Source: UBA12078 sp964556955 (GTDB taxonomy: Bacteria > Patescibacteriota > Dojkabacteria > SC72). From it: a stretch of DNA of 9,530 nt. Each line of letters begins with the position of its first letter. Within the stretch, counting starts at the first letter, position 1. The position numbers and the translations under genes are program-made. Positions 1 through 6,511 of the stretch are shown one piece after another. The stretch lies in the NCBI GenBank assembly GCA_964556955.1, contig CAZKXP010000026.1:1-9530 (forward strand). The letters are read 5' to 3'. The notes beneath the pieces are model-generated. The model made no database searches, had not been told where the DNA came from, and saw only the letters and a list, made by a program, of their open reading frames with translations.

Positions 1-51
1 GCGACCTACACATTGGCAATGTGTCGTTCTAGCCAACTGAACTACTCTCGC
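1..51 (-). tRNA. tRNA-Gly (GCC), 3' part cut off by the window edge
   Basis: Read on the minus strand, the 5' acceptor strand GCGAGAG begins at base 51. It is followed by TA and a D arm (GTTC / GAAC closing AGTTGGCTA). The anticodon arm has stem ACACA / TGTGT and loop TTGCCAA, so the anticodon is GCC (glycine). The variable region AGGTC follows, and the window ends at the start of the T arm. The T loop, 3' acceptor strand and CCA cannot be judged. Only 4 bases separate it from the upstream tRNA-Phe, so the two are almost certainly one transcript cut by RNase P and 3' processing. Confidence 0.93.
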
Positions 52-55
52 ATAA

Positions 56-131
56 TGGTGCCGAGACCCAGATTCGGACTGGGGACCCTTTGTTCTTCAG
101 ACAAATGCTCTACCAGCTGAGCTATCTCGGC
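56..131 (-). tRNA. tRNA-Phe (GAA) with encoded CCA
   Basis: The 76-base minus-strand gene folds completely: acceptor GCCGAGA pairs with TCTCGGC (7 bp), D stem GCTC/GAGC with an AGCTGGTA loop, anticodon stem TTTGT/ACAAA with loop CTGAAGA (anticodon GAA, phenylalanine), and T stem CCCAG/CTGGG. Discriminator A is followed by encoded CCA (complement of bases 56-58). The odd point is the T loop, TCCGAAT: position 55, normally U (pseudouridine), is C. The rest looks like a functional tRNA, with G18 and G19 present. It lies 25 bases downstream of the glycosyltransferase stop codon and 4 bases upstream of tRNA-Gly. Confidence 0.95.
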
Positions 132-150
132 ATATATTAGGAACAGTATG

Positions 151-179
151 ATGATATCAAAAAGTAATAATATCTTCAA
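151..179 (-). promoter_or_regulatory. Candidate sigma-70-type promoter for the tRNA pair
   Basis: On the minus strand, TTGAAG (complement of 174-179) lies 17 bases before TATCAT (complement of 151-156, 5/6 to TATAAT). The -10 hexamer is preceded by TGA, giving an extended -10. Transcription would start near base 144, about 13 bases before the mature tRNA-Phe end, leaving a short leader for RNase P. The promoter overlaps the last codons of the glycosyltransferase gene. Read-through from that gene is the alternative. Confidence 0.42.
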
Positions 180-1260
180 TTCTCTTTTTAAACATCTCTT
201 CTGTATTGTTTTTCTTTACAGATTTAGAGATTCTTTCGTAATCCCAATTTCTCTTCAATACTCTTTTAAGTTGCTTTAAGAAAATATCCTTCTCCCATTT
301 ATCAAAAAAGTACCCATTAACACCCTCTTCAATATTTTCTAAAATTCCGCCCCCTTTATATGCCAATACTGGGCAACCGGCAGACATAGCTTCTACAGGG
401 AATATTCCGTAATCTTCAATACCAGGCATTACAAAACATTTCGCATGGGCAAAAAGTTCGTACTTTTCACTGTCCGTAACATTATCTAAAAACTCTATAT
501 TTTTAAATTTACGATATTTTCTTTTTAAAGAAGCCCTCTGGGATCCATATCCTATTAATTTGATATGGATATTTGTATCACTTATACACTCCAACAAAAA
601 ATCACCTCGTTTATTAAACTCAAACGGAGCACCAGCTACAATATATTGCTTCCTGTTTTTGTAAATTTTACCTTTGTAAAAATGTATAGGAGGGGTTACA
701 ACTGCGTCAACTTTTCTTCTCCAGTATTTTTGGATACGATCAGCAACAAATCTTGAATTGGCGATCAAAATATCAGGACGATTAGATGCTGTGACCTCCC
801 ATAGTCTTATGAACAAAAGCAAAAAATCCACTATAGTTCGCTTCATACCGCGGAATTTAGAGACGCTAAGCGTCCCCAAATCCCAAAGATATCTCATGGG
901 GCTATGAATATATGCTACATGTAAACATTTTACTGGTGTTACAACACCCATTGATACACTAGCACTTGATGATATGACAAGATCATAGTTGGAGAAATCG
1001 AATTTCTCTATATTATTAGGCCAAAGATGATATGTATATCTATATGTTTTTTCTATTCCCCAGCGACTATTAAGACTTGAAAATACAATCTTGTGCCTTT
1101 GGAGTTCTTCTGTAAGATTCTTTGGTTCCCCAAACAAAGCGTAGATATCTGCATGAGGGTATATCTTTGCAAAAACTGCTAACACCCTATTTGCTCCTGC
1201 CATACTCCAGAGAGATTCTGTCACAAACGCAACTTTCAATTCAGAGCTATTCTTTATCAT
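157..1260 (-). CDS. GT4-family glycosyltransferase (WbaZ-like)
   Basis: This 367-residue protein is a GT-B-fold retaining glycosyltransferase of family 4, expected to move a sugar from a nucleotide-sugar donor to a glycan, lipid or protein acceptor at the inner face of the membrane. The N-terminal domain carries HSPMRYLWD (119-127), a motif typical of WbaZ-like mannosyl- and O-antigen-type transferases. ANSRFVADRI (167-176) begins the donor-binding half. The E-x7-E signature is E282 to E290 (EDYGIFPVE), followed by AMSAGCPVLAYKGGG and a glutamate at 308 in the usual donor site. Length is normal and there is no signal peptide. The start ATG lies within the 3' end of the upstream cohesin-like gene (14-base overlap), pointing to translational coupling. 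There is no recognisable Shine-Dalgarno sequence. The stop is TGA, showing that TGA is a real stop here. Donor and acceptor cannot be told from the sequence. Confidence 0.88.
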   Translation of the reverse strand: MIKNSSELKVAFVTESLWSMAGANRVLAVFAKIYPHADIYALFGEPKNLTEELQRHKIVFSSLNSRWGIEKTYRYTYHLWPNNIEKFDFSNYDLVISSSASVSMGVVTPVKCLHVAYIHSPMRYLWDLGTLSVSKFRGMKRTIVDFLLLFIRLWEVTASNRPDILIANSRFVADRIQKYWRRKVDAVVTPPIHFYKGKIYKNRKQYIVAGAPFEFNKRGDFLLECISDTNIHIKLIGYGSQRASLKRKYRKFKNIEFLDNVTDSEKYELFAHAKCFVMPGIEDYGIFPVEAMSAGCPVLAYKGGGILENIEEGVNGYFFDKWEKDIFLKQLKRVLKRNWDYERISKSVKKNNTEEMFKKRIEDIITF

Positions 1261-1954
1261 ATACTATTACAGTACCACTCTTCTTTGAGAAATTTATCGG
1301 TTTTGAAAACATCATTAAGCCTCCAAAGAGTATTAAGATTAGGCCACCAACAAGTATGTATTTATTCCACTCTATAGCAGTATCGACAATCTCTTCCTGC
1401 ACAGTAAATGTCACAGAGGTCGGTTTGTTTAGTAGGATATTTTGTGGAGGACTTCCGTCTATTAGCATGACAGAAGAAAAGGTACTATCATCACCGGTAA
1501 ATTCCCAATCTATTGCTGTCTGCCCTAGTTGCAAGACTTTAAAGGTAAGTCTGGCCATAATGTCGGGCTCTTCCTCGGTTATGTATAGCTCATCTGCACC
1601 TGACTGTGAGAAGCCCGTTAACATTGCAATTCCATTAGTATTGTCTACACTTGCCTCATCTTCAGGCCATTGGGTAAAAAGAGAGTTGTTTTTCTCTGTT
1701 TTTGTAAGTTGTAAATACTGGGGATCAAATGTAATGACAAATCTCGCTGAAATCAATTCTTCTCCTCCAGAGTCGATCATCACATCTACAGTAAAACCCT
1801 CCTCTTTGTTAGTAACAATACCCCCTGCTGGATATATTGAGAATGATGGTTCTGTAGCAAATGAAGGAGTAACAAAAACTATGCCTGTAAAAAAGAATAT
1901 AAATGAAAGAATTTTTAGATATTTTTTGACTAACACGATATTAAATATTAGCAT
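1247..1954 (-). CDS. Exported, membrane-anchored cohesin-like domain protein
   Basis: The 235-residue product has a basic, hydrophobic N terminus with a plausible signal peptide (about 1-33, cleavage after SFA). An extracellular beta-rich domain follows (about 35-185). Its segment ARFVITFDPQYLQL (70-83) resembles the 'sense-and-build' strands of cohesin and related Ig-like folds, where a conserved FDP precedes a hydrophobic strand. A single transmembrane helix (about 199-216) and a short basic tail (217-235) anchor it. Cohesins bind dockerins in cellulosomes, but isolated cohesin-like domains are common on bacterial surfaces and their ligands are mostly unknown. No dockerin is visible here. 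The gene precedes and overlaps the glycosyltransferase, so the two are probably co-translated; glycosylation of this or a similar surface protein is a guess. Only 28 bases separate it from divergent uppP. The ATG at 1954 is chosen because it keeps the full signal peptide; no Shine-Dalgarno sequence is visible. Confidence 0.68.
   Translation of the reverse strand: MLIFNIVLVKKYLKILSFIFFFTGIVFVTPSFATEPSFSIYPAGGIVTNKEEGFTVDVMIDSGGEELISARFVITFDPQYLQLTKTEKNNSLFTQWPEDEASVDNTNGIAMLTGFSQSGADELYITEEEPDIMARLTFKVLQLGQTAIDWEFTGDDSTFSSVMLIDGSPPQNILLNKPTSVTFTVQEEIVDTAIEWNKYILVGGLILILFGGLMMFSKPINFSKKSGTVIVYDKE
1926..1954 (+). promoter_or_regulatory. Candidate uppP promoter
   Basis: TTGACT (1926-1931, 5/6 to the -35 consensus) lies 17 bases before TAGCAT (1949-1954, 4/6 to the -10 consensus). 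Transcription would begin near 1961, giving a leader of about 20 bases. The -10 box covers the start codon of the divergent cohesin-like gene, so promoter and coding sequence overlap. I found no equally good promoter for the minus-strand gene in the 28-base gap; its signal may lie inside uppP. Confidence 0.35.
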
Positions 1955-1982
1955 AATATATCTTAGTTAAAAATATGGGCTC

Positions 1983-2786
1983 ATGGAATCTTTAAAACTT
2001 CTAATACTAGCGATAACCCAGGGTGCTTCAGAACTTCTTCCCATATCAAGTAGCGCACATTTGATAATTGTCGGAAATCTAATTGAAATACATACTTCTA
2101 TTCTTCTACTAACTTCTCTCCAGATTGGTACAACGATAGCTATCTTGGCCTTTTTCTGGAAGAAGCTTACAAATGGTCTTTTAACAAAGAAAAAAATCCT
2201 CTTCTACATTAAAATTTTTGCATCTGTAATACCTTCTGCTGTATTAGGAATACTTTTTGAACAAAAAATCGAGGAGGTTTTACAAGCAGAATGGATAATT
2301 GCAGCCTCATTGATATTTTGGGGAATTATCATGGTTTTAGCTCAAAGGAAGGTGGATTCTACCGAGGCTATAGATGATATTGAAAATATTACATGGCAAC
2401 AGTCCTTGCTTATGGGATTCGCGCAAGCCCTGGCTCTAATTCCTGGTACATCTAGGTCTGGAATTACTACTCTAGCAGGTATCGGGCTAGGGTTGAACAA
2501 ATATACAGCATTCGAATATAGTTTGGTGCTTGGATTACCTGTGTTACTCGGTTCATCTATGTGGACCATACTCGAAGAGATACTTGATACTGGTCTACCA
2601 AATCTCGCAGAAGTATCTTTCATGACATATGTTAACGCTTTCATCATATTAGTCATTCCGTTTGTCATTGGAGGTATTGCTTTAATGATTCTACGCAAGG
2701 TTAAGAGGGATAAATGGTTATCCGTATTTGGTATATATCGAATTTGCCTTGGGGTATTAATACTTCTTTTTACCTATTTGCTATAG
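1983..2786 (+). CDS. uppP: Undecaprenyl-diphosphate phosphatase (BacA/UppP)
   Basis: UppP removes a phosphate from undecaprenyl diphosphate on the outer face of the cytoplasmic membrane, regenerating the lipid carrier for peptidoglycan and surface glycan synthesis. Overproduction gives bacitracin resistance in other bacteria. The 267-residue product has the family length and many membrane helices. The first active-site motif is QGASELLPISSSAHL (13-27), with the catalytic-region glutamate E17 and the serine-rich stretch before H26. The second is PGTSRSG (154-160), with the expected arginine. The C terminus carries the familiar IYRICLGVLIL pattern (251-261). The start at 1983 fits the usual distance from the initiator to the first motif. 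The stop codon overlaps the end of gpmI on the other strand by 6 bases. A role in recycling lipid carrier for the nearby glycosyltransferase is possible but not specific. Confidence 0.95.
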   Translation: MESLKLLILAITQGASELLPISSSAHLIIVGNLIEIHTSILLLTSLQIGTTIAILAFFWKKLTNGLLTKKKILFYIKIFASVIPSAVLGILFEQKIEEVLQAEWIIAASLIFWGIIMVLAQRKVDSTEAIDDIENITWQQSLLMGFAQALALIPGTSRSGITTLAGIGLGLNKYTAFEYSLVLGLPVLLGSSMWTILEEILDTGLPNLAEVSFMTYVNAFIILVIPFVIGGIALMILRKVKRDKWLSVFGIYRICLGVLILLFTYLL

Positions 2787-4430
2787 CATCTTTCTAATAT
2801 CTACACCTGTCATATTTGCAGGAGTATCTACTCCCAAAAGACCCAAGCACGTTGGCGCGATATCAGCCAAAAGTCCAGTAGCCTTAGATTGAGTTCCTGT
2901 ACCAACTTTCAAAAGAGGTATACCCATTTTTGAATTAATCTCTGATGGACTGGTTAATATAGACATAGGGACAGGATTATTTGTATGGGCTATATCAATT
3001 TCCTTACTTACCCTATCAATCATAGTCTCACAATTACCATGATCTGCAGTAATTACAACAGCACCTCCTGCGTTTAGCACAGCAGTTGCAACATCTGCGG
3101 TACACCTGTCTACTATTTCATTTCCTCTAACTGTAGCCTTGAAATCACCCGTATGTCCAAGCATATCGGGATTTGCAAAATTTATTAGGATGAAATCATA
3201 AAACTTCTCATTAAGGCTTGCTATTTTACTCAAGGCTTCATCTCTGATAATTTCTGCACTCATCGCAGGTACAGTCGCATAGTTCTCTACTTTTTGGGAA
3301 GGGACATTAAAAAAAACCTCCCCTGGGTGTGTAGCTTCAACACCACCATTAAAAAAATACGTAACATGCATCTGTTTTTCGGTCTCAGACATATGAATCT
3401 GTGATTTCCCTAGGTCAGCCAGAGTCTCAGAAAGAGATTTTTTAACAGGATCTGGTGGGAATACAACATGCGCCGAGAGATTTTCTTCATATCCCGTCAT
3501 AGTTACAAAATATACATCTCTTGGGTAGTTTCTTCGACTGAAATATGTTAAATCTTTCATCACAAAAGCCTTAGTTAACTGTCTTGATCTATCCTCTCTA
3601 AAATTCCAAAATAGCACTGCATCACCATCCCGCACAACTCCCAGAGGGATATTGTTAAGAACACGCATTCTCGGTTTAAAAAATTGGTCATCCTCACCAT
3701 TTGCATAGGCTCTTTGGATAGCATCTACCGGGTCTTCAAAAGTGTCCTCTGCTAGCCCAACCATGGCATCATATGCCATTTTGGTCCTTTCCCATCGGTT
3801 ATCCCTATCCATGCCATAGAATCTCCCCATTATCGAAGCTATCTGCCCTACTCCAAGCTCGCGAATTTTTTGTAAAAGTTTGCCCATGTAGAGATAACCA
3901 TCGTGTGGGGGAGCATCCCTACCATCAAGCATTACATGAATATATGGATCAAAACCATTGGCTTTGCAAATTTCCAATAGAGAGAATAGATGCTTCATAT
4001 GACCATGTACACCCATCGGACTGAGAATACCTACAAGATGAATTTTTGTGTTTCTCTCTTTTACAGTCTTGAACATCTGAGATACCGTTTGGTTCTTTTC
4101 TAGTTCATGTGCCTCTATGGCGTCATTAATTCTTGGAAGTGTTTGATATACAACCTGCCCCGCCCCGAGATTTAGATGTCCAACTTCGCTATTACCAGCT
4201 TCTTCCATCGGTAACCCCACATGGGTGCCAGCTGCATGAAGTAACGTAGATCTGCCATAGGTCCAGGCGGTATCTAGGAATGGTGTTTTAGAAGCTAATA
4301 CAGCATTGCCTTCTGCGTCGGGGTGTATACCAAAACCATCAAGAATAATTAAGGCTACGAGGTTTTTCTTACCCTCCATCTCCCTTGAAGCAAGCGTTAC
4401 TGGCTGTCTAGTCTTAAAAAAATCAAACAT
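2781..4430 (-). CDS. gpmI: 2,3-bisphosphoglycerate-independent phosphoglycerate mutase
   Basis: This cytoplasmic, Mn-dependent glycolytic enzyme interconverts 3- and 2-phosphoglycerate through a phosphoserine intermediate. All key motifs are visible: ILDGFG with metal ligand D31, GNSEVGHLNLG with catalytic S81, VHGH (141-144), HVMLDGRDAPP (165-175), GRFYGMDRDNRWER (202-215), NFREDRSRQ (276-284), the K352-containing ETEKQMHVTYFFNGG (349-363), NPDMLGHTGD (D422, H426), TADHGNCE (D463, H464) and AHTNNPVP (H482). VHGH replaces the common VHSH. At 549 residues it is longer than the usual 505-515. The extra is partly an N-terminal extension of about 17 residues, and M18 (codon complement of 4377-4379) is an alternative start. 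AGGGAG lies directly before that ATG, too close to be a standard Shine-Dalgarno site, so I keep the longer frame with doubt. It is convergent with uppP and divergent from prfB. Confidence 0.96.
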   Translation of the reverse strand: MFDFFKTRQPVTLASREMEGKKNLVALIILDGFGIHPDAEGNAVLASKTPFLDTAWTYGRSTLLHAAGTHVGLPMEEAGNSEVGHLNLGAGQVVYQTLPRINDAIEAHELEKNQTVSQMFKTVKERNTKIHLVGILSPMGVHGHMKHLFSLLEICKANGFDPYIHVMLDGRDAPPHDGYLYMGKLLQKIRELGVGQIASIMGRFYGMDRDNRWERTKMAYDAMVGLAEDTFEDPVDAIQRAYANGEDDQFFKPRMRVLNNIPLGVVRDGDAVLFWNFREDRSRQLTKAFVMKDLTYFSRRNYPRDVYFVTMTGYEENLSAHVVFPPDPVKKSLSETLADLGKSQIHMSETEKQMHVTYFFNGGVEATHPGEVFFNVPSQKVENYATVPAMSAEIIRDEALSKIASLNEKFYDFILINFANPDMLGHTGDFKATVRGNEIVDRCTADVATAVLNAGGAVVITADHGNCETMIDRVSKEIDIAHTNNPVPMSILTSPSEINSKMGIPLLKVGTGTQSKATGLLADIAPTCLGLLGVDTPANMTGVDIRKML

Positions 4431-4434
4431 AGGT

Positions 4435-4464
4435 ATGGCAGTTAATTAAGTACTCTAATATAAT
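4435..4464 (+). promoter_or_regulatory. Candidate prfB promoter giving a leaderless or near-leaderless mRNA
   Basis: A perfect TATAAT lies at 4459-4464, with ATGGCA (4435-4440, 4/6 to TTGACA) 18 bases upstream. Only 8 bases separate TATAAT from the prfB ATG at 4473, so the usual start 6-8 bases downstream falls at or just before the A of the start codon. There is no room for a Shine-Dalgarno sequence. Confidence 0.48.
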
Positions 4465-4489
4465 ATACTGCAATGGTAGATTTACGCAA
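4462..4489 (-). promoter_or_regulatory. Candidate gpmI promoter, overlapping the prfB -10 box
   Basis: On the minus strand TTGCGT (complement of 4484-4489) lies 16 bases before TATATT (complement of 4462-4467, 5/6 to consensus). The expected start is near 4455, leaving a leader of about 25 bases. Bases 4462-4464 belong to both this hexamer and the prfB TATAAT. A second TATATT (complement of 4457-4462) follows directly, so the exact box is uncertain. Confidence 0.35.
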
Positions 4490-5558
4490 AAAAGATATAC
4501 AAGATTTACAGAAAGATATTGAAGATACAGTTAAAAGTCTGGATCTTCCTAACAAACATTCAGAATTAAAAATTCTAGAATCCGATACACTACAACCAGA
4601 GTTTTGGCAAAATTCAGAAAATGCAAAATATGTCATGTCCAAAGTAGGTGTGTTGAAGGATGAAATAGAAGAAGCACAATCTTTACAATCAGATATAGCT
4701 TCTTTGGTTGAACTCTTTGATTCTATTGAAAAAGAGACAGAGCAAAACGAATTGATAGAGGAGTACGAGAGCCTAAGAGAAAGATATGAAAATTTTTCGA
4801 TCAAGAAGTTCCTTTCGAACAGGTATGATAAAGCAGATGCCATTATGACTATCCATGCTGGACAAGGAGGGACTGAAGCTAATGATTGGGCAAATATGCT
4901 GCTCCGTATGTACAAGATGTATTTTGAGCGAATGGGTTGGAGTTACAATGTTACTAATATTTTACAAGGTAGTGAGACAGGTATTGTTTCCGTTACCCTA
5001 GAAGTTCTAGGACAGTATGTTTTTGGATATCTCAAGAAGGAACATGGAACACACAGATTGATAAGAATATCCCCTTACAATGCGCAAGGGTTAAGACAAA
5101 CGACCTTCGCTGGGGTTGAAGTATTACCAATGATGGTTGAGCTATATGTTGATGTAGAAATCCCAGATAGTGATATTGAATTTAAGGCAGTAAGGTCAGG
5201 TGGACCTGGAGGACAAAATGTTAACAAGACATCCTCCGCTGTACAGATTACACATATTCCTACAGGCATTTCCGTGGAATCCTCTGAACAGAGAAGCCAG
5301 TTACAGAATCGAGAGACAGCTATGAGGCTTTTGAAAGCAAAGTTGTTGAGGATAAAGATGGATGAGAGACTGGAAGAGATTTCACAGATAAAAGGAGACT
5401 ACAAGATTGCTGGGTGGGGAAATCAGATTAGAAACTACATACTACATCCGTATAAATTGGTTAAAGATCTTAGAACAAGCGTGGAATCTCAAGACCCAGA
5501 GTCAGTACTAAATGGGAATCTTGATGAATTTGTTGAAGCGCAGGTAAGATTACAGTAA
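4473..5558 (+). CDS. prfB: Peptide chain release factor 2
   Basis: RF2 reads UAA and UGA stop codons in the ribosomal A site and triggers peptide release. The 361-residue product has the family length: an N-terminal helical domain (1-120), the decoding and core domains, and the catalytic loop GGPGGQ (243-248) in the usual setting SGGPGGQNVNKTSSAV. The recognition loop reads SPY (200-202) where RF2 normally has SPF. Q209 (LRQTTF) sits where class I release factors normally have histidine (RRHTSF in RF2). SP-aromatic rather than the RF1 P-x-T supports RF2. Unlike many prfB genes there is no in-frame TGA near codon 25: the corresponding place reads AGT CTG GAT C (4536-4545) and the frame is continuous, so autoregulation by +1 frameshifting is absent. 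The ATG at 4473 is the only sensible start. The next gene, ftsE, begins 38 bases after the stop. Confidence 0.95.
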   Translation: MVDLRKKDIQDLQKDIEDTVKSLDLPNKHSELKILESDTLQPEFWQNSENAKYVMSKVGVLKDEIEEAQSLQSDIASLVELFDSIEKETEQNELIEEYESLRERYENFSIKKFLSNRYDKADAIMTIHAGQGGTEANDWANMLLRMYKMYFERMGWSYNVTNILQGSETGIVSVTLEVLGQYVFGYLKKEHGTHRLIRISPYNAQGLRQTTFAGVEVLPMMVELYVDVEIPDSDIEFKAVRSGGPGGQNVNKTSSAVQITHIPTGISVESSEQRSQLQNRETAMRLLKAKLLRIKMDERLEEISQIKGDYKIAGWGNQIRNYILHPYKLVKDLRTSVESQDPESVLNGNLDEFVEAQVRLQ

Positions 5559-5561
5559 TAT
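5533..5561 (+). promoter_or_regulatory. Candidate promoter for the ftsE-ftsX-hydrolase operon
   Basis: TTGAAG (5533-5538) lies exactly 17 bases before TAATAT (5556-5561), which starts on the prfB stop codon. The same TTGAAG -35 and 17-base spacing occur in the candidate tRNA promoter. Transcription would start near 5568, giving a leader of about 29 bases before ftsE. The TA-repeat that follows makes the exact -10 register uncertain. Read-through from prfB is also possible. Confidence 0.36.
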
Positions 5562-5596
5562 ATATATGTACTGAAATTAAACTGTCTAAAACTGCC

Positions 5597-6511
5597 ATGT
5601 TACTATTTGACAAAGTAAGTAAGAGATACAACGAAAATATCACAGCATTAGATGATGTAGGTTTCAAGGTAGAGGATGGAGAATTCATGTTTTTGGTTGG
5701 TCCATCTGGTGCTGGTAAAACTACACTTCTAAGATTACTCATACGGGAAGAGACTCCTACTTCAGGAAATATCTTTTTTAGGGAGATTGAGGTACCTAAA
5801 ATACCAAATCGTCTGCTTCCTACATACAGACAGAAGCTTGGTATTGTATTCCAAGATATTAAACTGTTAGCAAACAAAACCCTTGAGGAAAATATTAACT
5901 TCGCATTAGAAATTTTAGGCAAGGAGGATAAAGAGATTAACGATACCACCGACTACCTACTCGAGACAGTAGGATTACAAGACAGAAGAACACTTTTCCC
6001 ACAGCAGCTATCTGGTGGAGAACAACAAAGAGGTGCCATAGCTAGAGCATTAGCAAACAATCCCGAGCTTTTTGTAGCAGATGAACCTACTGGGAATTTA
6101 GACCCAGATAATGCATTCCAAATTTTAGAAATACTAAAGAAAATCAACAAAAGTGGTACTACTGTGATGATAATTAGCCATGATAGAGAAATTGTTAACC
6201 AGATGAAAACCAGAGTTGTAAGAATGGATAAGGGGAAAATTGTCTCAGATACCAAGGGGGACTATGATACTGTTAAAGCACCAAAGGCAACAACCGAAGA
6301 GAAAGAGAAGAAAAAGGAGGAAAAAGAAGAAAGATTTAAAGGGTTAGATAAAGATATTAAGGAGACATTGGAAAAGGCCAAGATAACCGATATGGATATG
6401 GTTCTTAATCTTACTGAATCTGACCTGAATAATCTTAAGTTCAAGAAGGAACAAAAAGAAGATTTAGAAAAATATGTAAAAAATTATTTAAGTAAAGAAA
6501 AAGATGACTAA
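5597..6511 (+). CDS. ftsE: Cell-division ABC transporter ATPase FtsE with an extra C-terminal helical domain
   Basis: FtsE is the cytoplasmic ATPase that drives FtsX and so switches cell-wall hydrolases at the division site. Residues 1-220 form a standard ABC domain: Walker A GPSGAGKTT (35-43), Q-loop Q86 in VFQD, signature LSGGEQQR (138-145), Walker B LFVADE with E163, D-loop GNLDP (166-170) and switch H195. The early residues and overall length of this part match FtsE closely. FtsE is usually about 220-230 residues; here the protein runs to 304. The extra part is a lysine- and glutamate-rich linker (about 227-247) and a compact helical segment (about 248-300), with helices near 252-261, 264-271, 273-280 and 283-298. 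That spacing resembles helix-hairpin-helix or RNA polymerase alpha-CTD folds, although the typical hairpin glycine is missing. The ftsX start lies inside the last codons (8-base overlap), supporting a co-translated pair. Confidence 0.95.
   Translation: MLLFDKVSKRYNENITALDDVGFKVEDGEFMFLVGPSGAGKTTLLRLLIREETPTSGNIFFREIEVPKIPNRLLPTYRQKLGIVFQDIKLLANKTLEENINFALEILGKEDKEINDTTDYLLETVGLQDRRTLFPQQLSGGEQQRGAIARALANNPELFVADEPTGNLDPDNAFQILEILKKINKSGTTVMIISHDREIVNQMKTRVVRMDKGKIVSDTKGDYDTVKAPKATTEEKEKKKEEKEERFKGLDKDIKETLEKAKITDMDMVLNLTESDLNNLKFKKEQKEDLEKYVKNYLSKEKDD

Noticed and set aside
1122..1970. Long plus-strand open frame of 282 codons opposite the cohesin-like gene and the glycosyltransferase start
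   Set aside because: Its translation is low-complexity, rich in Ser, Thr and Pro, with no domain pattern. The minus-strand frame has a signal peptide, a recognisable domain and a membrane anchor.
5553..5573. CAGTA/TACTG inverted repeat after prfB as a terminator
   Set aside because: The stem is short, encloses a TA repeat with a bulge, and is not followed by a T run. The same bases fit a promoter -10 better.
5570..5594. Three ACTG repeats at 10-11 base spacing just upstream of ftsE, as an operator
   Set aside because: The units are only four to six bases long in AT-rich DNA and no regulator is encoded nearby. Chance is a good explanation.
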